The notes beneath the pieces are model-generated. The model was given only the letters and a program-made list of their open reading frames with translations. It was not told the DNA's origin and did no database searches. A DNA stretch of 64,000 nt from Terrisporobacter glycolicus ATCC 14880 = DSM 1288 (GTDB lineage Bacteria > Bacillota > Clostridia > Peptostreptococcales > Peptostreptococcaceae), in assembly GCF_036812735.1 (NCBI RefSeq), contig NZ_CP117523.1:3162001-3226000 (forward strand). The letters are read 5' to 3'. Shown here piece after piece: positions 33,817 to 42,668 of this stretch; position 1 is the first letter of the stretch; each line of letters starts with the position of its first letter. Made by a program: the position numbers and the translations under genes.

Positions 33817-35178
33817 TTAAGCTATATTTTCTTCTTTTAATGCTCTTGCACGTTCTTTAGATGTTCTAACCGCAAATACTAAACATAATGCGTATATACC
33901 ACCTATTATTAACATTCCTGGTATATTATCTCTAGTAAATATTTCTGTAAACACATAAGTTATTGGTGCTCCACCTTGGTCTAGTGCCGCTAATTGAGAT
34001 GCACCATTCATAGAATTTGTAGTTTCTGCTAATTTTGTTACCCAAGGTATAGTTTGGTTTGCTATCCATATTGTGAAATACATTATAAATGAACCTGAAA
34101 TTATAGTTCTAAATATATTTCCCTTATGTACTGCTACTGCAATTGCTATAAAGAATCCTATAGTTGCTAAATCACCAAAGGGTAAGATAACGTTTCCAGG
34201 AACAATAACAGCTATTAATATAGTAAGAGGTATGAATATGAGTCCTGCTGTTACAACTTGTGGATCGCCTAATAATATTGCTGGGTCTAATCCTATATAG
34301 AATTCAGAGTTATCATATTTCTTAGATAATATTTCTTTTGCCCTTTCTGATATGGGCATTAATCCTTCCATTATACATTTTACAACTTTAGGCATTAATA
34401 CCATTACTGCTGACATCTTTACACCTAATTGTAATGAAGCTGAAAAATCATAACCAGCTAAAAATCCTACTAAAGCTCCTAGTATACCACCTATTACTAT
34501 TGGTTCTCCAAGAACTCCAACCTTTTCTTGTAAAGAATCTGCTGTTATATCTATATCTCTTATTCCTGGAATTTTTTCTATTACACAATCTATTACACAA
34601 GCTACGGGTGCTAAGTATGCAGATGTACCATGTGGTACTGTAAGCCCATCTAGTTCAAAATAATCCGTCATTAATGGCGCCCAAATATCGCCCAATTTGT
34701 ATGCTATAGCTGCATGAACTATTACTCCCAATATACCTATCCAGAAGTTACCTGTTGCCACATATGCTATTGCTCCTGTAAAAGTCATATGCCATATATT
34801 CCATATATCTATATTTACAGTCTTTGTCCATTTTAAGGCTAACATTATTATATTTACTGCTATTGCTATTGGTATTGCTACTGTTGCTATGTTAGATGCC
34901 CAAGTCATAGGTGATGCTCCAGGCCATCCTATATCAACTACGCTCATTGAAAGACCAAAGTTTTCAGACATTGCTTGCGCAGCAGGTCCAAGTTGAGCAT
35001 TCATCATATCTACTATAAGTCCAAGACCAACAAATCCAACACCGATCATTAAACCTGATCTAACTGCCTTACCAACTTTAACTCCAACACATATACTTAA
35101 AACTGCAATTACAAGTGGAAGCATAACTGATGCCCCAAGACCTATGATATAGTTGATTATATCACCAAATATTCCCAT
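33817..35178 (-). CDS. gatC: PTS galactitol permease EIIC (GatC)
   Basis: Membrane channel of the galactitol phosphotransferase system, 453 residues with about ten to twelve helices. The opening IINYIIGLGASVMLPLVIAVLSICVGVKVGKAVRSGLMIGVGFVGL and the block IDITADSLQEKVGVLGEPI are characteristic of the EIIC-Gat family. Follows gatB by 35 bp. It imports galactitol with phosphorylation to galactitol 1-phosphate. Confidence 0.93.
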   Translation of the reverse strand: MGIFGDIINYIIGLGASVMLPLVIAVLSICVGVKVGKAVRSGLMIGVGFVGLGLIVDMMNAQLGPAAQAMSENFGLSMSVVDIGWPGASPMTWASNIATVAIPIAIAVNIIMLALKWTKTVNIDIWNIWHMTFTGAIAYVATGNFWIGILGVIVHAAIAYKLGDIWAPLMTDYFELDGLTVPHGTSAYLAPVACVIDCVIEKIPGIRDIDITADSLQEKVGVLGEPIVIGGILGALVGFLAGYDFSASLQLGVKMSAVMVLMPKVVKCIMEGLMPISERAKEILSKKYDNSEFYIGLDPAILLGDPQVVTAGLIFIPLTILIAVIVPGNVILPFGDLATIGFFIAIAVAVHKGNIFRTIISGSFIMYFTIWIANQTIPWVTKLAETTNSMNGASQLAALDQGGAPITYVFTEIFTRDNIPGMLIIGGIYALCLVFAVRTSKERARALKEENIA

Positions 35179-35213
35179 AGTAATTCCTCCTTAGTTTTAT
35201 ATAAATATAATTT

Positions 35214-35495
35214 TTAGCTTTGTAGTACTTCTAAAATTGCTTTCTCAGTTTTTTCTACCCCAACTCCTGATATGAAAGGCATTCCTGTTATTAAAGGTAT
35301 ACCATAATCTCTTTTTACTTTAGATGTTGTAACTATTAAACTTGCACCACTTAAGTTTGATTCTATTTCAGATATTCTAACTTGTGCTATTTCTATATCT
35401 ATTCCATTTTTCTTTCCTAATTCCACTATTTTATTTGCTGCTATTGTTGATGTTGCAACAGCTCCACCACATGCTACTATAACTTTCTTTTTCAT
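35214..35495 (-). CDS. gatB: PTS galactitol EIIB (GatB)
   Basis: A 93-residue cytoplasmic EIIB. Phosphocysteine C9 sits in VIVACGGAVATSTIAANKI, the usual P-loop-like start of the Gat/lactose-type EIIB. VRISEIESNLSGASLIVTTSKV follows. It receives phosphate from GatA and passes it to the sugar in GatC. Its start is 2 bp from the gatA stop. Confidence 0.93.
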   Translation of the reverse strand: MKKKVIVACGGAVATSTIAANKIVELGKKNGIDIEIAQVRISEIESNLSGASLIVTTSKVKRDYGIPLITGMPFISGVGVEKTEKAILEVLQS

Positions 35496-35497
35496 AA

Positions 35498-35962
35498 TTA
35501 TTCATTCTCCTTGTTTTTTATTATTTCTATTACATCTTCTTTATCTTTTGCACTTGATAATTGGAATAAAACATTTTTATCTTGTAAAATTCCTAATATA
35601 TTCTGTAATGTTGATAAATGTTTTTGAGGATCATCAACAGCTAACATTACTACAACTTTTGTATATACTTCTTCATCATCAGTTCCCATTTGTATAAATT
35701 TAACAGGTTCTTTTAATGTAGCTATACCAATTCCTGCCTCATTAACATGTGACACATCTGTGTGAGGTATTGCTATTCCAAATCCATCAACATCTATTCC
35801 TGTTGGGAATTCTAATTCACGGCTTATAAGAGCATTTATGTAACTTTCCTTACATAAACCTTCTTTTATAAATCTACTTCCCATTTCTTCCATTATTTCT
35901 GAGCTATCCTTAACCTCTAGCTTTGGAAATATTAAATTTTCTTTTAGTTGTTCCCAAACCAA
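35498..35962 (-). CDS. gatA: PTS EIIA of the fructose/mannitol-galactitol type (GatA)
   Basis: About 154 residues; EIIA with phosphohistidine H67 in FGIAIPHTDVSHV. The longest frame begins at ATG 35992 inside the regulator gene, but AGGGAGGTG lies six bases before a TTG at 35962. Starting there gives the normal N-terminus and a 13-bp gap after the regulator, so I prefer it. Takes phosphate from HPr and passes it to GatB. Confidence 0.88.
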   Translation of the reverse strand: MVWEQLKENLIFPKLEVKDSSEIMEEMGSRFIKEGLCKESYINALISRELEFPTGIDVDGFGIAIPHTDVSHVNEAGIGIATLKEPVKFIQMGTDDEEVYTKVVVMLAVDDPQKHLSTLQNILGILQDKNVLFQLSSAKDKEDVIEIIKNKENE

Positions 35963-35975
35963 CCTTCTCACCTCC

Positions 35976-38060
35976 CTAGATGCTATATTCATATCTTCTT
36001 ATAATTTCAGATAATTCATATTCAGTTTTAGCATTTTCCATTGCTTCTTTAAATTTATCTTGACCTAACATGTTTACTAAATTGAAAAAGGCTTTTAAGT
36101 GTGTATTATGGTCTATTGCGCTTAAGCAACAAACAAACTTCACTTCTTCTTCTCCTTCTTCGCCATCACCAAACATTATAGGATTTTTTAACCTAATTAA
36201 GTTCATTCCAACTTTTTTTGTTCCAGAGTCTATACCTTCATGAGGCATGGCAAATCCTTCTGATATTACTACATAAGGGCCATTTTCTTCTATATTTGCA
36301 ATCATGCTATCTATGTATCGTTCTTCTATATAACCATCATCTAGCAATTTTTTTGCTGAAATTTTAATTGCATCTCTCCAATTATCACACTCCACATCTA
36401 ATTTAATATTAGAACTTGGCAATAGATGATGAAGGTATGGTTTTGTATAATCCAATTCTTCATGGCTTCCATCATCAAAATAATCTAATATTGCATCTGT
36501 AACTTTTTCAGTTAATTCTACGGGTATTTTATCTTCAAATTCCATAAAAACTGATTTTAATTTATTCAAAAGCCCCTTTGCAGTTACTTCTTTTTTCTCA
36601 ATTCTTGGTGGAATGTTTCTAGCATTTCTAATTTCATCAATTTTACTTCCTAATCTTATGTAATCTTCATCTGTAAAAAGTGGAGATACTATCACATAAT
36701 CACTTTTTATATTTTCTAATGGCACAGTTGATATTACTAAGTCAGCATTTCTATTATTTATGTTTTTTTCATCATGAGATGATACTATGTCAACTATTTG
36801 GAAGTTATAATGCGTCTTTAACTTAGCTAAAAGCAACTGTGAGGTTCCTATACCTCCGTTACATACTAAAATAATGTGGAAAGCTATTTCTTGATTTTTC
36901 TTTCTTTCTATAGCTGCACAAATATGAATCGTTATATAAGCAAGCTCTATATCGCATATTTTTCTTTGTGCATATTTTTCAATAATATCTATATGTTTTC
37001 TAGCTGCCATAATGACATTAGGATTTTTTATTACCACCGCATCTATAAATTCATTAGGTTGTAAATTATTATTTTTTGCTCTAAATATGGATTCTAAATG
37101 ATTAGATAAATTTTGATAAAAATCATAATCATCATTTAAGTTCATTTTTAACTCATGTGATACGCCTTCTATAAATTGTCTTGTTAAAAGCTGAATTTTC
37201 ACCATACTTTCATTTTCATTGTCCTTTTTTAAATATCTAAGTCCATTTAATACTCTACTTAAAAACATTTCCTCATCTACTGTTGTCATAATATTGCAAT
37301 ATTGAGAAATATATTTGAATATATCTTGGGACATCAGAAGCTTTGTTTTGCAAGTAATATTTTGCTTTTCTATTAATTCACCTTTTTTAAGCCTTAATAT
37401 GGCTATAGTCAAATAAGACTTTAATTTTAAGTAAGATGAGTCAGTAAGATATTTTTCATGTGCATGTTCCTGCTCATTAATAATCCTATGTATTTTATCC
37501 ATATCACTTTTTAACAATAGGTTTTCACTATTTATAGATGAGATTAAGTTTTTATTATCTTGATCTGATAAAATAATATTTAATAAAAAGCTTCTTTTAT
37601 CACTTTCCAATCCATCAAGTCTTAAACCTTTATTGGCATGAGATATGACAGTTAGATTACCAGACTTTAAATATTCCTTAACCCTTCCTAAGTCATTTAT
37701 TATGGTTGCTCTACTTACATAAAGGGTATCTGCAATTTTCGAAAGTGTAATATATTCTGAAGACTCTATAAGTATAATAGCAATCATTATTTTTCTTTCT
37801 TCCTTTGATAACTTATATGTATAAAAATCTCTATCAGAAATTAATTCATATGCATCTTTAATGTCATCTTTTTTTTCAATCTTACCATTACTACATAAAG
37901 ATAAAAGTGAAATATTATTTTCTTTAAGAAAATCATTAATATCATTTAAATCATTTCTTATCGTCCTTTGGGATACACTAAAGTTTTCTGCCAAAGATGA
38001 TATTGTTATGTCATTTCTATCTATAATTTCCAATAGTATTTCTTTTGTTCTCTTCTTCAT
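35976..38060 (-). CDS. BglG/MtlR-type PTS regulator with PRD, EIIB and EIIA domains
   Basis: A 694-residue activator. Two N-terminal helix-turn-helix domains (about 5-60, TISSLAENFSVSQRTIRNDLND; and 80-140, TLSKIADTLYVSRATIINDLG), two PRD domains (about 180-400) with conserved His, a GatB-like domain with CNGGIGTSQLL (about 400-480), and a C-terminal EIIA domain (about 545-690) with AMPHEG as phospho-site. Phosphorylation by HPr and the PTS would report galactitol supply. First gene of the operon; a long hairpin lies in the upstream gap, which it shares with the divergent HAD gene. Confidence 0.9.
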   Translation of the reverse strand: MKKRTKEILLEIIDRNDITISSLAENFSVSQRTIRNDLNDINDFLKENNISLLSLCSNGKIEKKDDIKDAYELISDRDFYTYKLSKEERKIMIAIILIESSEYITLSKIADTLYVSRATIINDLGRVKEYLKSGNLTVISHANKGLRLDGLESDKRSFLLNIILSDQDNKNLISSINSENLLLKSDMDKIHRIINEQEHAHEKYLTDSSYLKLKSYLTIAILRLKKGELIEKQNITCKTKLLMSQDIFKYISQYCNIMTTVDEEMFLSRVLNGLRYLKKDNENESMVKIQLLTRQFIEGVSHELKMNLNDDYDFYQNLSNHLESIFRAKNNNLQPNEFIDAVVIKNPNVIMAARKHIDIIEKYAQRKICDIELAYITIHICAAIERKKNQEIAFHIILVCNGGIGTSQLLLAKLKTHYNFQIVDIVSSHDEKNINNRNADLVISTVPLENIKSDYVIVSPLFTDEDYIRLGSKIDEIRNARNIPPRIEKKEVTAKGLLNKLKSVFMEFEDKIPVELTEKVTDAILDYFDDGSHEELDYTKPYLHHLLPSSNIKLDVECDNWRDAIKISAKKLLDDGYIEERYIDSMIANIEENGPYVVISEGFAMPHEGIDSGTKKVGMNLIRLKNPIMFGDGEEGEEEVKFVCCLSAIDHNTHLKAFFNLVNMLGQDKFKEAMENAKTEYELSEIIRRYEYSI

Positions 38061-38155
38061 TTTTCTCCCCCCAATTGCTATGATTAAATTCTATCAGCAT
38101 TATTAAATATAAAACAGTCAAATGTCTTTCACTGTTTATTGCAAAAAAATATAAC

Positions 38156-38195
38156 AGTATAAATCCCTTCAAAAAAGCTTGAAAAGATTTATACT
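38156..38195. promoter_or_regulatory. Long hairpin upstream of the galactitol regulator
   Basis: Outer arms AGTATAAATC / GATTTATACT (38156-38165 / 38186-38195) and inner TTCAA / TTGAA with a 2x2 mismatch. It lies in the 212-bp divergent gap between the regulator and the HAD gene. The T run needed for a terminator is absent; an operator for the MtlR/GatR-type activator is one reading. Confidence 0.45.
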
Positions 38196-38272
38196 ATACA
38201 TTCTATTGTAAAGTAATGTATAATTTTTATTAAGATTAAAATTGCCAAAATACTGTTTAAAAGGAGTAATCT

Positions 38273-38911
38273 ATGTATAAATTAATAATTTTTGATATTG
38301 ATGGCACATTATTAGATACGGAATCTGCTGTATTAAAAGGACTACAAAAATGTTTAAAAGAACATCATGATATTAAAGTAAACTTAGAAGAGTTAGAATT
38401 TGCTATTGGTATGCCTGGAGATGAAGTCTTTTCAAATTTCGGTATTAGAGATAATGGATTTAGTTATAGTAAGTGGGTTAAGTACATTGATGATTACAAA
38501 GAAGATATAAAATTGTTCGATGAAATTAAAGATACTTTAGAATACTTAAGAAAAAATAATGTTATTCTTGCCATTGCCACTTCTAAAACTAGATTTGAAT
38601 ATGATACAACAGTTAAGCATTTCAATATTAACCATTATTTTGATTATGTAGTTTGTATAGATGAAGTTGAACATCCAAAACCAAGTGCAGATCCACTTTT
38701 AAAAATTATTCAACAATCAAAAATTTCAGCTAAAGACGCATTATTTATAGGTGACACTTATTATGATATAGAGTGTGCTAGAAATGCACAAATGGATTTT
38801 GGTTTAGCATTATGGGGAGCTCATGAAAAATGTAAATCTATGTGTGGTATTCATTTTTCAACGCCAAAAGAATTATGCAAAACTAATATATTAGACTCTA
38901 TAAATGTTTAA
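38273..38911 (+). CDS. HAD-superfamily phosphatase (PGP/PgmB-like)
   Basis: A 212-residue HAD hydrolase: motif I IIFDIDGTLL with D8 and D10, a helical cap (about 15-85), motif II ATSKT, motif III KPSADPLL, and motif IV FIGDTYYDIECA. Closest in style to phosphoglycolate phosphatases and pyrophosphatase PpaX. AAAGGAG precedes the ATG. Divergent from the galactitol regulator, so a role in sugar-phosphate clean-up is possible. The substrate is not predictable. Confidence 0.87.
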   Translation: MYKLIIFDIDGTLLDTESAVLKGLQKCLKEHHDIKVNLEELEFAIGMPGDEVFSNFGIRDNGFSYSKWVKYIDDYKEDIKLFDEIKDTLEYLRKNNVILAIATSKTRFEYDTTVKHFNINHYFDYVVCIDEVEHPKPSADPLLKIIQQSKISAKDALFIGDTYYDIECARNAQMDFGLALWGAHEKCKSMCGIHFSTPKELCKTNILDSINV

Positions 38912-38931
38912 ATTATAAATTATCAGTAGCT

Positions 38932-38968
38932 AAAAAGCTGGACATATTTGTTATATGTCCAGCTTTTT
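38932..38968. terminator. Bidirectional terminator between HAD gene and kinase-like gene
   Basis: A 16-bp perfect stem AAAAAGCTGGACATAT / ATATGTCCAGCTTTTT (38932-38947 / 38953-38968), five-base loop. Confidence 0.9.
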
Positions 38969-38994
38969 TAATTAATTCTTTGTATATTAATTTA

Positions 38995-39591
38995 TTATTT
39001 ATATCTTTTTTCTACAAAGTTTATTATCATTCTTGTTGCCTCATCTATACCTATAAAACTAGTATCTAAACATAAATGATAGTTCTTTGCATCTCCCCAG
39101 TAAGAGTCTGTATAGTATTTATAATAAGATGCTCTTTCTTTATCTATTTTTTTAACAACAGAAGCACTTATTTCTTCCTTTACATTATGTTCAATTATAG
39201 CTCTTCTTCTTCTAAATTCAAATTCTCCATGAATAAATATATTAAATACATTATCAAAATCTTTTAATGCATAATTTGATGCTCTTCCTACAAATATGCA
39301 AGATTTTTCACTAGCAAGTTTTTGTATCAAATTAAATTGTTTTAAAAATAATTGGTGGTTAATAGGTAAATTATTTGAACCATAGTCATATCCAAAGTAA
39401 CTCAACACTTTTAATGGTTTTTCATCGTACTTCTCAAAATATTCCTTACAGTATCCACTTTCTTTTGCAACAATAGTTAGTAATTCTTTATCATAGCATG
39501 GTATATTAAAATACGCTGCTAATCTTCTTCCTATTTCTCCACCACCACTACCATATTCTCTACCAATAGTAATTACAAATTTATCTTTCAT
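38995..39591 (-). CDS. Cytidylate-kinase-like family protein
   Basis: A 198-residue P-loop kinase of the 'cytidylate kinase-like' group. Walker A is ITIGREYGSGGGEIGRRLA, followed by FNIPCYDKELL, CIFVGRASNYALKD and a Lid-like RRRRAIIEHNV. It is not the housekeeping cmk, which has a longer NMP-binding insertion. The family is widespread in Firmicutes with unknown substrate. The start lies 46 bp after the neighbouring HAD gene; both are probably on one transcript. Confidence 0.85.
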   Translation of the reverse strand: MKDKFVITIGREYGSGGGEIGRRLAAYFNIPCYDKELLTIVAKESGYCKEYFEKYDEKPLKVLSYFGYDYGSNNLPINHQLFLKQFNLIQKLASEKSCIFVGRASNYALKDFDNVFNIFIHGEFEFRRRRAIIEHNVKEEISASVVKKIDKERASYYKYYTDSYWGDAKNYHLCLDTSFIGIDEATRMIINFVEKRYK

Positions 39592-39637
39592 AAGTCTCCC
39601 CCATTTAAATAAATGTTAAAGTAATAAATAATATCTT

Positions 39638-40282
39638 CTATATAACATCTAGTATAGATGATAAATTATTTACTATCTTAATATTATTATATTCTTTAAA
39701 GTCGTTTTGTGATGTAGTTCCAGTAGTAACTCCAACAAAATCTATTTGTCCATTTTCTGCTGCCTTAGCATCTATATAACTATCTCCAACATATAATACA
39801 TCTTCTTTTTTACAGTTAAAGTATTCTAATGCTTTCATTAATCCTTCTGGATTTGGTTTATGAGTTGTCACATTTTCATAACCTATTATATAATCAACGT
39901 ATTTTCTACAATCTAAGTGTTCTAATATTTTATCTATTCTAGCTCCCATTCTACTAGATACTATCCCCACCTTTATTCCATTTTTCTTAAGGGTTTGTAG
40001 TGTTTCAACAGTATCCTCAAATAAAACAGTATTTTGAATTGTAATCTCATCTGATTTAACTCTATAAATTGATACAAGTTCTTGAACCTTTTCTTCATCC
40101 TTTATTCCTGTTAGTTCTGGAAAGGCATTATCCAATGTCATACCTATAGTTTTAATAGCTTTTTCTCTATCAAAGCCATCTATATTCATTGTTTCAAAAG
40201 TATGCCTAAAACATTCTACTATGGGCTTTGTTGTATCTGCTAAAGTGTAATCAAAATCAAATAAGCATAATTTATATTTCAT
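39638..40282 (-). CDS. HAD-superfamily phosphatase (second)
   Basis: A 214-residue HAD hydrolase from ATG 40282, which has GGGGGG seven bases before it. Motif I is LCLFDFDYTLAD (D9, D11; Tyr replaces the usual Gly after the second Asp), then a cap with PELTGI, motif II VSSRMG, motif III HKPNPEGL and motif IV YVGDSYIDAKAA. Similar in plan to the 38273-38911 protein but clearly diverged. Substrate unknown. Confidence 0.85.
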   Translation of the reverse strand: MKYKLCLFDFDYTLADTTKPIVECFRHTFETMNIDGFDREKAIKTIGMTLDNAFPELTGIKDEEKVQELVSIYRVKSDEITIQNTVLFEDTVETLQTLKKNGIKVGIVSSRMGARIDKILEHLDCRKYVDYIIGYENVTTHKPNPEGLMKALEYFNCKKEDVLYVGDSYIDAKAAENGQIDFVGVTTGTTSQNDFKEYNNIKIVNNLSSILDVI

Positions 40283-40373
40283 ATTTGTCCCCCCTAAATT
40301 TGTCATTTATTATTAATAATATCATAAATACAAAGTTATTTCTTCACATAATTAAAGAGGGCTCACACCCCCC

Positions 40374-41012
40374 TTAATCATTTTCATGCTCTTTCCAATA
40401 GTTATCCCTCTTAGCACAATAATATTTATACATTTTTTCATCTCCTAATTCTTCATAGCAACATGCAATATCAAAAAAGAAAAATGGATTATCTCCATAT
40501 AATTTTGTGATTTTCTTTAAAGTCTTAATTGCATCTTCATACTTTTTAGCTTCTATCTGACTTTGTGATTTAAGATATTGTATATATTGATCTTCTTTAA
40601 TCTCCGCTTCCATATCTTCAGCAATTTCAAAATATTTGATTGCTTCCTCATGTTCATTTATTTCTGCTAGTATATCCGCTTTCAATAAGTAACTATCTGG
40701 AAATATTGGTATAAAATCAATAAGCTCATTTGATATTAATAAAGCTTTTTTGTAATTTTTTTTCTTTTTATATTCTTCGCACATAGTATATAAAACATCA
40801 TACTTATCTTCTAAATAATCAAAATCCTTTATGGATGAAATCATTTCAAAGGCTTCGTCTACTCTATCTATTCTTTTTTGTGCAAGGAACAAAACTGAAT
40901 CATCTATACTTAATTCATCATAATATTTTTTCATCAAATTGAAATAAGATTCCTTGACTTCCTCTTCAGAAAAATCTTCTTTTACATTAAGCTCTCTAAA
41001 AATATTTTTCAT
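40374..41012 (-). CDS. J-domain-like N-terminus plus TPR repeats
   Basis: A 212-residue protein. Residues 1-60 follow a DnaJ-domain pattern (NIFRELNVKEDFSEEEVKESYFNLMKKYYDE, then VDEAFEMISS) but the HPD triad that stimulates DnaK is replaced, so DnaK activation is unlikely. Residues 75-205 hold about three TPR units (YKKALLISNELIDFIPIFPDS, HEEAIKYFEIAEDME, YEDAIKTLKKITKLYGDNP). Acidic and cytoplasmic. Probably a scaffold or adaptor; partner unknown. Confidence 0.7.
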   Translation of the reverse strand: MKNIFRELNVKEDFSEEEVKESYFNLMKKYYDELSIDDSVLFLAQKRIDRVDEAFEMISSIKDFDYLEDKYDVLYTMCEEYKKKKNYKKALLISNELIDFIPIFPDSYLLKADILAEINEHEEAIKYFEIAEDMEAEIKEDQYIQYLKSQSQIEAKKYEDAIKTLKKITKLYGDNPFFFFDIACCYEELGDEKMYKYYCAKRDNYWKEHEND

Positions 41013-41098
41013 CTTGACCTCCCCTGCATAGCAACTAATTTTCTTATTTTAATTATAGTACTTAATTACTAATTACAATCCATAAATTACAAATATTT

Positions 41099-41767
41099 TT
41101 ATCTATTAAATATATTTATAAAACTATGAACCAATATACAAGAGTATGAGTTTTTTATTCTATATCTAAAAAATCCTATAAAGAATCCATAACTTAACAT
41201 TAGTGAACATTTAATTAGAATCATTAATGTCATATGATTAAATCCACTTGTCATAATAATTGTATCTATATAACCAATATGATAGATAGAAAATAGAACT
41301 GTAGTTAAAAAATAGACTCTTACTTCATCCTCATTTTCTTGTTTCAAAACATTCCATATGTAAGATCTAAATAGAAGTTCTTCATATATAGGTGTCATTA
41401 TGGTAGTATAAAGTAATGGTAAAATACTTTCTATTGATGTTTTTGTCAAAAAAGAAGGAGATGTAAAAATTAAACCTAATACAGCTCCAGTTACAATAAA
41501 GTAATAAATTTTTGATTCTTTATTTTTCATATAAGAAAAAATATCTAGAGAAATTTTTTCTTTTTTTGATTTATATATTACAAATAACGTAAGTAAAAAC
41601 ATTACAATCATAGATATTAATACATCATTAAATTTGCTATAAGATAAAAATAAAAATGCACTTTGCTTTAGTGCTATTCTACTTATCTGTAATCCAATTA
41701 GTAAAGCTACAATTTTTATCATTGTGTAAGAATTTTCATTATTGTTTAATTCACTACTATTATTCAT
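41099..41767 (-). CDS. CPBP-family intramembrane metalloprotease
   Basis: About 222 residues and six or more membrane helices. The CPBP (Abi/CAAX protease-like) motifs are present: YEELLFRSYIW (EExxxR), LFSIYHIGYIDT with a catalytic His, and CILVHSFINIF with the last His. AAAGGAG lies six bases before the ATG at 41767; the longer frame is without a site. Bacterial members process small membrane or bacteriocin-related peptides. Stands alone beside the divergent sortase gene. Confidence 0.85.
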   Translation of the reverse strand: MNNSSELNNNENSYTMIKIVALLIGLQISRIALKQSAFLFLSYSKFNDVLISMIVMFLLTLFVIYKSKKEKISLDIFSYMKNKESKIYYFIVTGAVLGLIFTSPSFLTKTSIESILPLLYTTIMTPIYEELLFRSYIWNVLKQENEDEVRVYFLTTVLFSIYHIGYIDTIIMTSGFNHMTLMILIKCSLMLSYGFFIGFFRYRIKNSYSCILVHSFINIFNR

Positions 41768-41920
41768 TTTATACTCCTTTGTATTAATATAAATAATCAC
41801 TCACTTTAAGTTTATTATTGTTTTAAATAATAATTACATATATTCTTCTGTTTTAATTAAATTGTGTTTATTTTTAGTAAAATAATGTATAAAATTATAT
41901 ATTAAAGGGGGATAGATTTA

Positions 41921-42616
41921 ATGAAAAAATTATTTCTTAATGTATTAACATTCATATGTATAGTAGTAATTTGTATATCTGGTTATAAGATTTATACTAC
42001 CTTAAAAGATTATAAAAAAGCTGATGACGTTTATTCTCAACTTAGAAATACAAAAGAAAATTCGAAAGATATGAATGAAGCTGCAAAGAATTTATCATCC
42101 ATAAATTCAGATTATGAACTTTGGATTAGTGTGGAGGGTACAAATATTGATTATCCTGTTGTTCAAGGAAGTGACAATGATTTTTATCTAAACCATGATT
42201 TTAATAAAAATTACTTACCTGCAGGATCTATATTTCTAGACTATAGAAATAATCTTGAAACAGATTCTAACTCTGTTATTTATGGCCACCATATGAGAAA
42301 TTCTACTATGTTTGGTCAGATGGAAAAATTTAAAGATGAAGATTTTTTTAAAAATAATAAAATTATAACTCTTAAAACACCACATACTACATATACCTAT
42401 GAAATATTTGCCATAGGCGTTTATGATGCTAATTTTGGATATAATAATGTGAAATTTAATAATAAACAAGATTTTAATAACTTTATAAATAAAATCTTAG
42501 GTAAATCTATGTATAACAGGAATATTGCTACTTCAAAAGATCAAATATTAACTTTGTCAACATGTAGTTATGAGTACGACAATGCTAGAATAGCTATTTT
42601 TGCTGTAAAAAGATAA
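41921..42616 (+). CDS. srtB: Class B sortase
   Basis: Membrane-anchored transpeptidase that attaches surface proteins to peptidoglycan, 231 residues. An N-terminal signal anchor (about 5-25) is followed by the SrtB fold with H123 (IYGHHM), catalytic C215 in TLSTCSYEYDNARIAIFA and R223. Good GGGGG site. This resembles the single SrtB of C. difficile, which uses an S/PPXTG-type signal. No clear substrate gene is in the window, except perhaps the stump near 13346. Confidence 0.92.
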   Translation: MKKLFLNVLTFICIVVICISGYKIYTTLKDYKKADDVYSQLRNTKENSKDMNEAAKNLSSINSDYELWISVEGTNIDYPVVQGSDNDFYLNHDFNKNYLPAGSIFLDYRNNLETDSNSVIYGHHMRNSTMFGQMEKFKDEDFFKNNKIITLKTPHTTYTYEIFAIGVYDANFGYNNVKFNNKQDFNNFINKILGKSMYNRNIATSKDQILTLSTCSYEYDNARIAIFAVKR

Positions 42617-42626
42617 ATATATAATT

Positions 42627-42656
42627 AAAGAGTTATAGAAAATGCTATAACTCTTT
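42627..42656. terminator. Bidirectional terminator between srtB and siroheme gene
   Basis: A 12-bp perfect stem AAAGAGTTATAG / CTATAACTCTTT (42627-42638 / 42645-42656). Confidence 0.8.
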
Positions 42657-42668
42657 AGTATAATAGTA

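Noticed and set aside
34073-34643. Plus-strand ORFs over gatC
   Set aside because: Antisense of a membrane protein gene; no independent evidence.
38061-38272. Catabolite-repression (cre) sites at the galactitol operon
   Set aside because: No sequence close enough to the cre consensus could be identified by eye, although catabolite control would be expected.
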